A stretch of 64,000 nucleotides of DNA from Rehmannia glutinosa (lineage: Eukaryota; Streptophyta; Magnoliopsida; Lamiales; Orobanchaceae), in assembly GCA_016081115.2 (NCBI GenBank), contig JABTTQ020000688.1, positions 186,001-250,000 on the forward strand. The letters run 5' to 3'. A program made the position numbers and the translations under genes. Positions within the stretch are counted from its first letter, which is position 1; every line of letters starts with the position of its first letter. Under the pieces are notes generated by a model. That model was not told the DNA's origin. It searched no databases and was given only the letters and a program-made list of their open reading frames with translations. Below are positions 1 through 10,229 of this stretch, piece by piece.

Positions 1-458
1 AGAAAAACTGCAACATAAGTATATAATAAAAACACTACTTATATTTTTTAATATAAAAATATTATGCCAAACAAATAGAAAAAAGCGCATGAATACAGAA
101 GGAAAAAACTCCAATAGAACATAAAGTCCCAAATCATGCTCAAATGACAACGAATCTCCATGGAGTCGCTTGCACAACCAAATGAAATGGATGACCAAGA
201 ATCCAAATTTTCCCCAAACCGCGAAGAAAATCCAAACTCATCTAAGCTAAGCTAAATACATATGATCGAGAAAAAATACTTCTACAAGAGGGGGAGAGGA
301 AAATTTTCACTCACAATGAGGGGAGAATTAGTGAATTACTTCCACGAAAGGAAGAATCCTACTCCCATTATCCAACCTACAATTTTATTTAGTGCAACTT
401 TCGCAATAAAATAGTGTAATTCATGCATCAAACTTAGAATCAATCTCCAACACATTTA
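1..458. other. Intergenic DNA, no gene seen
   Basis: AT-rich sequence without a convincing reading frame, RNA gene or transposon end. It simply flanks the hAT-like insertion on its right. Confidence 0.5.
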
Positions 459-466
459 CTTTAAAT

Positions 467-768
467 TAGAGTCGGCAATCAGTAGGGCGTGCCTACCTGA
501 GTGGCCGTCGGGCTTTTGCCCAATTTCGGGTTGGGTCGGGCCGACTCGATTTTGGTCGGGCCGCGAAAATGCTTGCCCCGACCCGGCCCATGCATAAAAC
601 CTATGTACAAATTTTTGGCCGACCGAAAAAGTCGAACTAGCTCGGCCGTCGGGCCATTGGTCCGGCCAAATAGGCCCGACTTTTCGGCCTAAAATTTTGC
701 GGCCAGCCAGTACCCAAACCTCGGCCGGGTGGGCGGCCCGCGGGTCTAGCTGAGTTTTGCCACCTCTA
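467..768. mobile_element. hAT-like MITE, 302 bp, 8-bp target duplication
   Basis: Seen: the octamer CTTTAAAT occurs at 459-466 and again at 769-776. Between the copies lies a 302-bp GC-rich island in AT-rich surroundings. The ends are inverted: TAGAGTCGGCAA on the left and the complement of TAGAGGTGGCAA on the right (10 of 12 match). Known: 8-bp duplications and short terminal inverted repeats starting TAG are typical of plant hAT transposons, and GC-rich GGCCGGGC-type subterminal repeats are common in them. Inferred: a non-autonomous hAT derivative, since no transposase frame fits. The 63-codon frame inside is low-complexity repeat and is not called as a gene. Confidence 0.8.
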
Positions 769-776
769 CTTTAAAT

Positions 777-1750
777 TGTGCACTAAAAGGAATATTCCTT
801 ACTATTTCAATAGAATGACTATTTATTGAAAATCAAATATTTATTAATATTTGTTATAAATACATATATATTAAATTAAAGAATATAATTTGTTATTATG
901 TTTAGTTTATGTTGTATAATTATATGTATTAAAATTTTAAATAATTAAATTTGAATTTAATACTTAAACTATTATATAAAATAATTTTCTTAATGTAATA
1001 AGTATTTATAAACAACAATATAAATCTAAATAATTAGATTTATTAAAAAATTATATACTTATTAAATAAATTATATTAAAAACATCTATGCATGTATAAA
1101 ATAATAATAATTAACATTATTGGAAAAATGTAGAATTAAATAAAGAATTTCATTTATATTTTTAAACATAAAAGAACATTAACTCTATTGAAAAAGAAAA
1201 AAACAAAAGATAGCGTAAATGAATAGTGTTGTGCCAAATTTGACGCCTCACTGTAGAAGGCTTCTTTTTAGCACAAACAATGGTGTTGGTTGAAGGAGCA
1301 AATCTCACTTCATTTTGCCCTTTTTCGGTGGGATAACGCCACATTGGAGTTGGTCTAAGAGGGAGAAAATATAAAAATAAAATCAAACAAAGAAATAAAA
1401 TCAAAAAATAATTATTCTCCCCATCTTCCAATAAAGGATGGAGAAGAAAACGATGGATTTTTGGGGCTTTGATTTTAGAGGTGAGAGAAAGATGAGAGAC
1501 GACTTATATAAGAATACGTGAGTTTGTATTTTATCTTTCATTTTGTATAACATTTATATGTCTATTGTATATTTATTTTTATTGAATTAATATCATTCAT
1601 AATTAATATTAGGATATAATATTAAATTAAAATCAACGACTCAAATTGAGTGTTTGGAAATTATTATCCAAAGCCAAATATGATGATGGGAGCTTTTCAC
1701 CTTTCCTTGCATTTACCATGCCGGATGGCCGATTTACAATCTAAGCCTAA
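777..1750. other. AT-rich intergenic DNA
   Basis: Very AT-rich from about 780 to 1160. The segment at about 1190-1500 is less AT-rich and may be an old MITE (see rejected list). No supportable gene. Confidence 0.45.
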
Positions 1751-2162
1751 GAACATTCCCAAGAGACTCTTTATATTTAAAGAGCATCTCTAGCAAAATA
1801 AAGAGCATCTTTAAATTTAAAGAGTAAATTTTTTTATATTTTCCAACACTCTCTTTATATTTGACTCTTTATTTTATCTTTTTCTAACATTAATCTATTA
1901 CACATGGAATATTATAAGTAATTAATGAAATTTTGCAAAATTTGTGTTGGATTTAGAAAGTGTCAATCAAAAAGATAATTCAAAGTGCAAGAAACATCAT
2001 GCAATTAATTATAGCGAGTTGTTTTTGCTCTCCAAATTTGGAGAGTGAAAACTCCTTCTCAAAATTTAAATATTAAATAAAGAGTTTGTTGGAGATGATT
2101 TTTGTAGATGACTCTTTAAAATGAAGAGGATTCTTGATTTGAAGAGACTTTTGGGGATGCTC
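1751..2162. mobile_element. Probable degenerate MITE with 20-bp-scale inverted ends
   Basis: The left end GAACATTCCCAAGAGACTCT and the complement of the right end, GAGCATCCCCAAAAGTCTCT, are imperfect inverted repeats. The AT-rich interior repeats the word TTTAAAGAG. GAGCATC(T/C)CC ends are common in plant PIF/Harbinger-related MITEs. The expected 3-bp TAA/TTA duplication is TAA on the left but AAA on the right, so either the boundary is slightly off or the duplication has decayed. No coding capacity. Confidence 0.45.
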
Positions 2163-2263
2163 AAAGATCCACCTAAAATTTTTCGTCGAGAAAAAAGTCC
2201 TGTTTTAGCCTTATTAAATTATTTATTGGTATTTGCCCAGGAGAGAGAGGAGATGTGTTTTTA

Positions 2264-2772
2264 GGGAGTGATTGTTTGAGCTTTTGTTTTTCTCATTTTT
2301 ACTTTTAAAGAAAATAGTGTGAAAAAAAATTATTTTAAAAACATAAGAATGAATTTTGAGAGTGTGATCGGATATAAGATGAAAATGTGATGATGATAGT
2401 TGATTTGATTGTTTTTTTAGTATAATAGTGATTGATAATTTAAAAAATAAGAGAGAGTGAATATTGTATTTGTGATATAATTATATAATAATGATAGCGA
2501 TGTGATATTTTTATTTAAATTATAAATTGATGTGATTGATAATTTGAAAAGTAAAAAAAAAAAAGTGAATAGTATATTTGTGATATGATTATATAATAAT
2601 GATAGCTGATGTGATATTTTTTATTTAAATTTTAAATTGATGTGATTGATAATTTGAAAAGTAAAAAGGTGAATAGTGTATTTTTTGAAATTTTTCACAA
2701 ACAAGCACACTTCCACGAAAAATTTTGTTAAAAAATTGAAGAGATGAAAGTTAATTCACAAGCAAGCACTCC
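2264..2772. mobile_element. Tourist-like (PIF/Harbinger) MITE, 509 bp
   Basis: The left end GGGAGTGATTGTTTG and the complement of the right end GGAGTGCTTGCTTG are inverted repeats. TTA flanks both sides (2261-2263 and 2773-2775), the 3-bp duplication typical of PIF/Harbinger MITEs. The interior contains a roughly 108-bp tandem duplication (about 2457-2565 and 2566-2670) sharing the word GATGTGATTGATAATTTG. It resembles the neighbouring MITE internally, for example GAATTTTGAGAGTGTGAT in both. No coding capacity. Confidence 0.75.
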
Positions 2773-2775
2773 TTA

Positions 2776-3198
2776 GGGCGCGATTGGATATGCTTTCATT
2801 TTGAAAATTTCCATTTTTTTAAAATTTCCATTTGCTAGAGAATAGTGGTGACAAAATATTTTGGAAGAAAAATATGAATTTTGAGAGTGTGATTGGATGT
2901 GAGATGAAAAAGTTATGATGAAAGTTGAATTGATTTAAAAATAGTAAAATAATGATTGCATATGATTGGTAGTTAAAAATGTGTGAGTGAATGAATAGTA
3001 AAATTTATGGGAGAATGTGTAATATGATTAGTTTTTGAGAAAAAATGTGTAGATGTGATTGATAAGCGAAAAAAATGAGAACAAGTGAAAGTGAGATAAT
3101 AGTATATTTTCGAAAATTTTCATGAACAATCACATGTTTGGTCAAAAAAATTCTCAAATGGAACAAAAATGAAATCTTCCTTACATCCAATCACGCCC
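2776..3198. mobile_element. Tourist-like (PIF/Harbinger) MITE, 423 bp
   Basis: The left end GGGCGCGATTGGAT and the complement of the right end GGGCGTGATTGGAT differ at one base in 14. Perfect TTA duplications flank it at 2773-2775 and 3199-3201; the left TTA is shared with the preceding MITE, so the two are head to tail without spacer. The interior is AT-rich and non-coding. The minus-strand frame at 3005-3190 lies wholly within this repeat and is not a gene. Confidence 0.85.
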
Positions 3199-3619
3199 TT
3201 AATTTTTAGTTTTCAAAATGAAGATATTGGCTAGTTACCTAATTCTATTCTATTGGTGGCAATTAGGCTTGGCCCATTGGGCCAGGGAGTAAACTGGCCC
3301 GACCCAAAAATTGTTCGGGTCAGTCCGGCCAAATATGTCTAGTCTTTTTGGATCTCAGTAGATTCATGGCGGCCCTAGCCTTTATCGTCGCGCCATCCCG
3401 CCGAGCCCATTGTATTGCTAATTCTCCTTCAATATCCCGAACCTATGAGTCTATGACCAATAAAATCAAATATACATGTAAAACACTTATCAAGTTACGT
3501 TGATTGGCGAGGATCATATACGTGCTTGTGACTATAAATCTCCACATAAAAGGTAATGTGTTTAATCATATGAGTATGCAATAATGCCAAATGGAGGGGA
3601 AAAAAGGGATGGTAAATAA

Positions 3620-3827
3620 GGGAATGTCGATGCTACCCACTTGGGTAGCTACCCAAGTGGGTTCTATAATCTTGGATCAACATACACCCATTTGGATGCT
3701 ACCCAAGTGGGTTCTATAATCTTGGATCAGCATACACCCATGTGGATGTATATGTGTATGTGTTGATCCAAGTCCAACGGTATAAAACCCACTATGGTGG
3801 CTAAAGTGGAGTAACATCGACCAGCCC
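3620..3827. mobile_element. Small MITE, 208 bp, with internal 50-bp duplication
   Basis: The left end GGGAATGTCGATG and the complement of the right end GGGCTGGTCGATG match at 10 of 13 positions. The hexamer TAAATA stands on both sides (3613-3618, with one extra A before the element, and 3828-3833). Inside, two 50-bp units (3648-3697 and 3698-3747) are tandem copies with two differences, each containing CTACCCAAGTGGG and GGATCARCATACACCCA. A diverged relative in opposite orientation is at about 8381-8480. The superfamily is not settled. Confidence 0.6.
3648..3747. repeat. Tandem duplication, two 50-bp units
   Basis: Units 3648-3697 and 3698-3747 differ at two positions (AAC/AGC and TTT/TGT contexts). 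They lie inside the 208-bp MITE, so this duplication arose within that element. Confidence 0.85.
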
Positions 3828-3833
3828 TAAATA

Positions 3834-4640
3834 TATCAAAAGAGAAAAAAGAAAAAAAAATGGTGCAAGCCCTTTATGGGACCAAACTTTGCTTGCTTTC
3901 TTTCCAACCATTGCATATCTACAAATATTTAAGTTTGTATATGTTAATTCCCTAGTAATTATGGGTCCACAAAAGCTTAACTTAGTCCCAATCACATGTC
4001 CTCTCCAAGGCGCATATTTCAAATTTTGCTTTTTAGTCTTAGATGCGGTAAACCAAAACACTTTGTGTCACATAAGGAACATCAAATCTCACTTCACCAA
4101 GCACATGCAAGGAAACAATATCTTTTTATCTCTTCCTTTATCCCCAAACAAGACCAATAATTTAGTGCTTCCTTTCATTATTTAGAGGCCTACTTGAACT
4201 GTTTTGGGATGGGCATTTTGTTTGTTTTTATACAATCCATGCCATAATAAGATTGTGTATTAGATATTTGTAATAAAAAGTGGAGCTTAGGAGAGAGGTT
4301 TTAGGGCAATGATGGTGGGAATCCACATGATGGTCATGTGGTGAGTGCCCTTAATACAAGCTTTAGTCTTTCAATTTGCACGCAACAAAGTACAAACATG
4401 TTGCCTTTGCTATGACATCAAGGTTGTTTAGGTCATTGTGACAATTCAAAACATACAGATATCTTTTTGCTCTCAATTATAGATTTAGCATTTTACTTGC
4501 CTAAATTAGGAATTTCTTGTTGGAAAATAAGTGTAATTTAAGTTTAAGTTCATAGTATAACTCAAAGGCAAAATTAATTCCCAATGCAGTAAGCTTTTGA
4601 GGCCAGAAGTAGTTACTCATTTCCAATAGTTGATGTTGCA
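3834..4640. other. Intergenic DNA, no gene seen
   Basis: Two overlapping open frames of 86 and 98 codons on opposite strands (about 3801-4185) have no recognisable domain, and one runs into the MITE at 3620-3827. I treat them as chance frames. Confidence 0.4.
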
Positions 4641-4650
4641 AAAAACGTGG

Positions 4651-5683
4651 GAGAAAATTGCGTTTTTGGTCCCATAAGAAAAGGGGTCAAGCATTTTTAG
4701 TCCCACAATTAGCATTTTTGGTCCCAAATGATTTTTAAGCATATTTAGTCCCATATGATTTAAAAGTTGCAATTTTAGTCCCAAAACTAACGGAAAACTT
4801 AACTGGCCGTTAACTCTATTCTTACGGGAATAAAAGTGCATTTATCCGAAAAATTAATAAAAATAGAAAAATTATTTGAAAAATCTGAAAATGTCTAAAA
4901 ATTTTGGAAAAATTTAAAATTATTTGCAGTTTATTTAAAAAGTTATTAAAAATTCAAAAATATTTTCAAATCTAAAAATTAAAATCTAAAAATATAATAA
5001 TTTTTTAAAAACAAAAAATAGTAAAAATGGAAATTGTTTTAAAATCCAAAAATTATAAAAATAAAATATAGAAATTGTTCAAAATAATTATAAATCATTT
5101 TTTTAAAAAAGTGACATTTACTTTAAAATTTTAAAATATTTTAAATTCCAAAAACAATCAAAACACTTTTTAAAACTTGAAAAATGTTTTTAAAAAATCT
5201 GGAAGTTTTTTTTAAAAATTATCAGATTTTAATATCCCATTTTTCAGATTTTCAGAAAATTTTCTAGATTTTTGATTTTTGACACAACTTTTAGTTCTTT
5301 AAACAAAATTTTAGATTTTTAAAACATCGTTTATTTTTAAAAATAACTTTTTGAAAATGATATTGAGTTTTTAAATTTTTAGATTTTAAATTTTTTGGAC
5401 TTTCTTTTATCTCTTTTAATAATTTGAAAATAATTTTAAATTTTTGAAATAATTTTAAAATTGTTTGATATTTTTTAAGATCTTTTTTTATTTTTTTAAT
5501 TAATTTTTGGATAAAATGCATTTTGGTCCCGTAAGAATAGAGTTAACAGATTAAGTTTTCCGTTAGTGTTGGGACTAAAATTGCAACTTTTAAATCATAT
5601 GGGGCTAAATGTGCCTAAATGCAAATTGTGGGACTAAAAATGTTTGACTCATTTTCTTATGGGACCAAAAGTGCAATTTCCTC
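4651..5683. mobile_element. MULE-like non-autonomous element with about 200-bp inverted ends
   Basis: The left arm (about 4651-4860) and right arm (about 5510-5683) are long imperfect inverted repeats. Both contain TTTTGGTCCCATAAGAAAA, TTTTTAGTCCCACAATT, GATTTAAAAGTTGCAATTTT and CTCTATTCTTACGGGA at matching positions. The roughly 650-bp core is almost pure A/T with no coding capacity. The flanks AAAAACGTGG (4641-4650) and ACAAAAGTGG (5684-5693) agree at 8 of 10 positions, consistent with a decayed 9-10-bp duplication. Long terminal inverted repeats and 9-bp duplications are Mutator-like features. The 74- and 76-codon frames inside are repeat-derived. Confidence 0.65.
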
Positions 5684-5693
5684 ACAAAAGTGG

Positions 5694-7825
5694 TGTAGCT
5701 CATAGGTAAGCAAATCAACCAGTGGAATGAAATTTCAATTGTTTTTTAACATATTAAGTTTCACAATGTAATGATTGATTATTTTTAGGAAAGCATCACA
5801 TGGAACATCGTCGGGATAGGAAATCAAAATTGATCTGCCCATCACTCTCCTAAGATGACACTACTAAGTTAAGATTTAATTAAAGCGTAAATTAATGGAA
5901 ACCCTCTCTATCAAGTCTTTTTTTTAATAACGGGAGAATTAACCTACAAAGTAGACCATCCAGTTAAAATTGCATTAGATAATGTGCGATGGACTTGGCC
6001 CCGGTGCATATGTGGGAATTCCAACTTGACATATTTGGCCTTCAAAACGCATCATATATACTCCAGAACCCACGAGGGGCTCTAGTAGGTCTATTTTGAT
6101 TACATAAAGAAATATATTTGAATGTTTTTCTCAGTCCTCTATGTAAATTAAAATTACGTATTGTCCCTTTATTTTTAACGCAAGTCGCCACAATTTTATT
6201 TTTTTTTAAAAAAAAATTGAAATCCTAGGAATCTTGAAATGAACGGTAAAATGTTTCTCACTTCTTTGAAGTGTTCCAAAAATATTAATGTGGAGGGACA
6301 CAAATGTTTGGGTTATAAAGAAAAGGAAAGGTTAGTTGAAAATGGATCACGTAATATTGGAGTTGGGTTTCTCAAAATTAAAAAACGTCTAGGGAGTTAT
6401 TTTTTTCTCACATAAAATCCTTGTAATTAATTTGTTCTCCGAGTTGTGTGTGTGTACCGCCAGGAAAAATAATAATTTGAGAACAAATTGTCATGTTCAA
6501 AGTTTCAACGAATTGATTTCATTGATCTGCACCAAACTACAACTGCTAAATCAAATTTTTAATGTCCCAAGTAGAGTAAGATTATATTGAATATATATCC
6601 AATTTTAAGGGAAAACTATTTAAGATTTTAATTAAACCCTGACGAACTTTACCGTACGTCACATGTTTAGATGTTACGTTAACAAAATTTATCATGGTCT
6701 CACCTGGCCACTAATATTGGATGAGATCTTCTATTCCAAAATTGTGTTTCATCTCATATTCCAACCGTGTGGATGTCGACACATGTATAACATTTACCAT
6801 ATTAGAATCCCATAATTTCTGTTTGATTTATCTTGAAAATTAACGTGGTAAGTGTGATACACGTGTCAATCATCTCTGTGATTAAATAGAAGATTAAACA
6901 CGATTTTTGAATAGGAAATCCCACCTACCCCGAACCTTCCTCATTCCTTTTTTAAAAAAAAATTTAAGTGAATGAAAACATAGGAAAGATATGAGCGCGA
7001 CTTTAAGAGCTTTTATCGATGTAAAAATAGCGACATAAAGCCATATATATTAACTATTTTTGTCAGCTATAATTACAGTTTTTTTTTTTTAAGTTTATAC
7101 TATAAAAACTATCACAGGTACTGAGGTACACATAAATATGTATATATCTGTGTGTATATATGTTTTCTAAATTTATCTATTTATGTATAAAAGCGAAACA
7201 TGACAAGCACTAGAGAAGCACAATTTTCATAAACAAAAATTAGTCCGATTGGGAGACAGCAAAATGGTTTGACACCACTCAAGTCCTTTCTGGAATTCCC
7301 GTATTGTTTTGACAACTTTTGAGTAGTCTATCAAACCTCAACCAACTGTCGGCCTTTTTTTTCAATTATTAAAAGGATTATTGATTTTTTTGTTATCTCA
7401 ACTATAACCAATTTGCTGGTTTTGTATCCACGTTTCTAATTTAGAAATTTACTACATATACTTCACGTTATTTTATAAGTCGGTACCTATTCACCTAAAA
7501 GGACGAAAGCGCTCCGAAGAAAAATTAAAAAAAAAAAACAAATTAAATTAAAATAATTAATTATTTTTATTAAATAGTTAAATTTTAATTAAAATTATTC
7601 AATTTTAAAAATAAAATGTAATTAAGAAATAACTTATTAATAAATAAATGAATTAAATTAATTGTTTTTTAAGTTTGGAAATTCAATTACAAAGTACAAT
7701 ATTGATTAAAAATTACTTTAATTTCTTATTTACTATTTTAATTTTAATTTTAAATTGTAATTCTAAAATTTAGTTAACTAAACTAATTTTTCTTTTCAAC
7801 TAATTTAATTTTAATTTGAATTGAA
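5694..7825. other. AT-rich intergenic DNA, no gene seen
   Basis: About 2.1 kb with poly(A/T) runs and no long frame, no RNA gene and no recognised element ends. The part at 7540-7800 is nearly pure A/T. Confidence 0.45.
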
Positions 7826-8305
7826 TTGAATGGACTTTCGGAGAGCTTTCAAGCTATGGCGGCAATTGCCCAAAAGAGGTGGTCCGATATGACGGAAGAA
7901 GAAGAGCAAGATGAAGAAGAACAAGACAAATCAGAAGCTTTAAAGACCAAGCTAGGCGACTATTCAACTACTCTGCTTGTCATTCACTCATGTGCTTCCT
8001 CAGAAGCTATGAAGAATGTGGAAATTATGGCTCGAGGATCCTGGGCCGACACTCTACAAGATACATCAGACCATCAAGACGATACTCGAGCACGTGCAAA
8101 ACCAACAACTGACAATTATATCACTCGAAAATCCTTGACACATAAACGTCCTTCACTTAAATTGCGTTTTAAAGTTATTTTTGTGGTTTTTTCCCCTGAA
8201 ATTTCACATTGTTTTTCCTTTGCTACCCGATCGGCTCTTGATCAGGACCTTTTGCTTTCTTTTATATATTTTTATTTATTTTTAAAAAATTACTTTTATT
8301 TATAA
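7826..8305 (+). CDS. Unrecognised 159-codon open frame, doubtful gene
   Basis: An ATG-initiated frame of 159 codons. Residues about 24-36 are an acidic EEEEQDEEEQDK stretch. The first 105 residues are polar and of ordinary composition, while the C-terminal third turns into phenylalanine- and leucine-rich translation of AT-rich DNA (YFYLFLKNYFYL). I recognise no domain. It could be an exon fragment or transposon remnant with the start near its true reading frame, the tail being read-through into intergenic DNA. It lies between MITE-rich DNA and the Sirevirus insertion and has no visible promoter or splice context. Confidence 0.2.
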   Translation: MNGLSESFQAMAAIAQKRWSDMTEEEEQDEEEQDKSEALKTKLGDYSTTLLVIHSCASSEAMKNVEIMARGSWADTLQDTSDHQDDTRARAKPTTDNYITRKSLTHKRPSLKLRFKVIFVVFSPEISHCFSFATRSALDQDLLLSFIYFYLFLKNYFYL

Positions 8306-8380
8306 CTAATTTAATTTTTTTTATTTTATTTTTTTAAAAAAATTCATTAATATTTTTAGAAATTTCTTTTATTTCTCAGT

Positions 8381-8480
8381 AGATCAACACATACACACAC
8401 ATGCACATGGGTGTATGTTGATCCAATAATCTAACTCACTTGGGTAGCTAATCAAGCGAGTATCATCAATATTTCCCAAT
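8381..8480 (-). mobile_element. Diverged fragment of the 3620-3827 MITE family
   Basis: Read on the minus strand it carries AGCTACCCAAGTGAGTTAGA, then TTGGATCAACATACACCCA, then TGTGTGTATGTGTTGAT, the same order and spacing as in the element at 3620-3827. It has one copy of the 50-bp unit rather than two. Ends are too decayed to define a duplication. Confidence 0.55.
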
Positions 8481-8842
8481 TATAAACGTGTATTTCATCC
8501 ATGTAAATAGAATATAGAGTGAAATAGAAAAAGTGGAACATGAGATCTCATCTAATTGTGATTGAAGGTCATGGTGTACTATACTCTTTCCAAGCAGAGA
8601 TTAAATTTTCACATACATAATTCTTAAACAGAAAAAAAAAATCCACATACATAATATAATATTGTATATAAAAAGATGCTTTAGTAATAAACATCTCATG
8701 TTACTTGAATGGAAAGTTTGGTTGTAGAATTTGATACTAAACTGATCAGCATTTTTTATTTTCTCTTGCTAAAGGCAATTTCATAATAATTTTAAAATTT
8801 TCAACTTTTTTATTTTTCTCGCAAACAATCAAAGAGAACATT
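8481..8842. other. Intergenic DNA upstream of the Sirevirus insertion
   Basis: AT-rich sequence with no gene. It ends at the TTACT target duplication (8843-8847). Confidence 0.45.
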
Positions 8843-8847
8843 TTACT
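8843..8847. repeat. Target-site duplication TTACT, left copy
   Basis: TTACT directly precedes the TGTTGGG start of the copia 5' LTR and recurs directly after the TTACA end of the 3' LTR at 32374-32378. This fixes both outer boundaries of the element. Confidence 0.85.
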
Positions 8848-9371
8848 TGTTGGGAAATTTATTGTTTAGATTTTGATGAATGCCATGTAAAACTTAGAAT
8901 AGGAAGTTGGCACCCCATTTTTGTTGTAAAGCGCATTGTAATAAATAGGGTGGTCAAAAGTGAGTTAAGTCGCCTATGCCCAAACATGCAAGAAGACAAT
9001 CAAGACTAGTAGGAAGACTCATTGCGAGCAATTTGAGTTTGGCAAAAGAAGAGAAGACGGAACTCGATTGAAGGTGCGGTGAGATGCGGTGAGTAAAGCA
9101 TCGGTCAAGTCAACTCAAGATAGTCAAGTCTCTAGTTGAAGTGCCGGGAGAAGAGTCATTCAATGATTGAAAGTCGACTCTAAGTCACCTGGGGAAAGCA
9201 AAGAAATGCGGTCAAGTCGAGATAATCGAAAGAGAGCCGTTGCGTAAATCAAGAGAATTACTTAAACAAGTAATACCTCCATGCTACCTTTCTCGAAGTG
9301 CTCATCCCCGAGGAAGCGTGCAAGGAAATAAACCAATGGGAAGCACTACACCGTGTTAGTGCTCTGAAAAG
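8848..9371 (+). repeat. Truncated 5' LTR of the Sirevirus-type element
   Basis: It starts TGTTGGGAAATTTATTG like the 3' LTR and stays alignable with 30823-31333, with scattered substitutions and small indels, down to the shared word GAAAAG. Then Athila gag begins. About 1.04 kb of LTR (the part matching 31334-32373), the primer binding site and any leader up to about 19889 are absent. Confidence 0.85.
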
Positions 9372-10076
9372 CCCTCGTTTGCCCCATTAAACCATTGTAA
9401 AAGAAACATAGTTGTTGATCCTCCGGAAAGCCGTGTTGTGGACATCTTCTTAACAAATCCCTAAATCTTTCCCAAGCTTCGTACAAAGGCTCGGAATCAA
9501 ATTGTCGGAATTGAGTAATCTCACTTTTGAGCCGCAAAGTTTTGCTTGGTGGAAAGAATTTAAACAAAAACTTTTGGCTTAGCTCGTCCCATGTGCTTAC
9601 ACGCCTTGCGTCAAAGTACCCAACCAATTTCTCGCCTTATCCCTTAAAGAGAATGGGAATAGCGCGATCTTATGGCGTCATCCGAGACTCCGTTCATTTT
9701 GATCGCATTGCATATTTGGATAAAATGCGCAAGGTGAGAGTTAGGATCTTCGGTTGCAAACCCCCAAATCGATTCTGTTGCACCATATTGATTAGTGCGG
9801 TTTGAGTTCGAAGTTGTTGGCATTGATAGGAATATGGGCAATACCACCGTAATTATGATTCGTTTGTGGTCAAAGGTAATCACGAATGGCTTCTTTGTTG
9901 AACCGGTATCGGTAACTCGTTTCCACCATTGTTTGGCGGTATTGGTAACTCATTCAAATCCCCATTATCGGATTGTGTTGTCTTTCGGCTCGTCAGTGGT
10001 AGATCGATTCTCCTCGCGAAAGCCTCAACTTCGGTATGAGCGGTATTAAGTCCCCGCCTTTAGAGCGCGTGTTCAT
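9371..10076 (-). pseudogene. Athila-like gag, partial second copy
   Basis: Read on the minus strand from an ATG at 10076 next to a primer site, this is the N-terminal half of a retrotransposon gag: the segments NSHLAHFIQICNAIKMNGV and WDELSQKFLFKFFPPSKT followed by LYEAWERFRDLLRRCP match the Retrotrans_gag core (PF03732 type). It nearly duplicates 17490-18211. Frameshifts separate the segments. It stops abruptly at the junction with the copia LTR (microhomology AAAAG), so it is the truncated second internal region of a tandem Athila arrangement. Confidence 0.8.
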
Positions 10077-10213
10077 GCACTACCCGGACCAAACTAGAAG
10101 AAACAAGTCAAATAATGTGAAATTCAAGTCACACTAAAACAAAATAAATAAAAAAATGTCTAAATTAAGAATAATTCTATCTATCTCAATATTAGCACCA
10201 TAAATTGTATTAG

Positions 10214-10229
10214 TCCCCGAACGGCGCCA
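10214..10229 (-). promoter_or_regulatory. tRNA-Asp-type primer binding site, degenerate
   Basis: The complement reads TGGCGCCGTTCGGGGA, next to the LTR edge at 10236. The canonical Athila/Tat site is TGGCGCCGTTGCCGGGGA; this copy lacks two bases. Confidence 0.7.

Noticed and set aside
1172..1500. Possible further MITE: ends TTAACTCTATTG and complement CCAACTCCAATG
   Set aside because: Similarity is short, no target duplication could be found, and the right edge is unclear. The 89-codon minus-strand frame here is probably chance.
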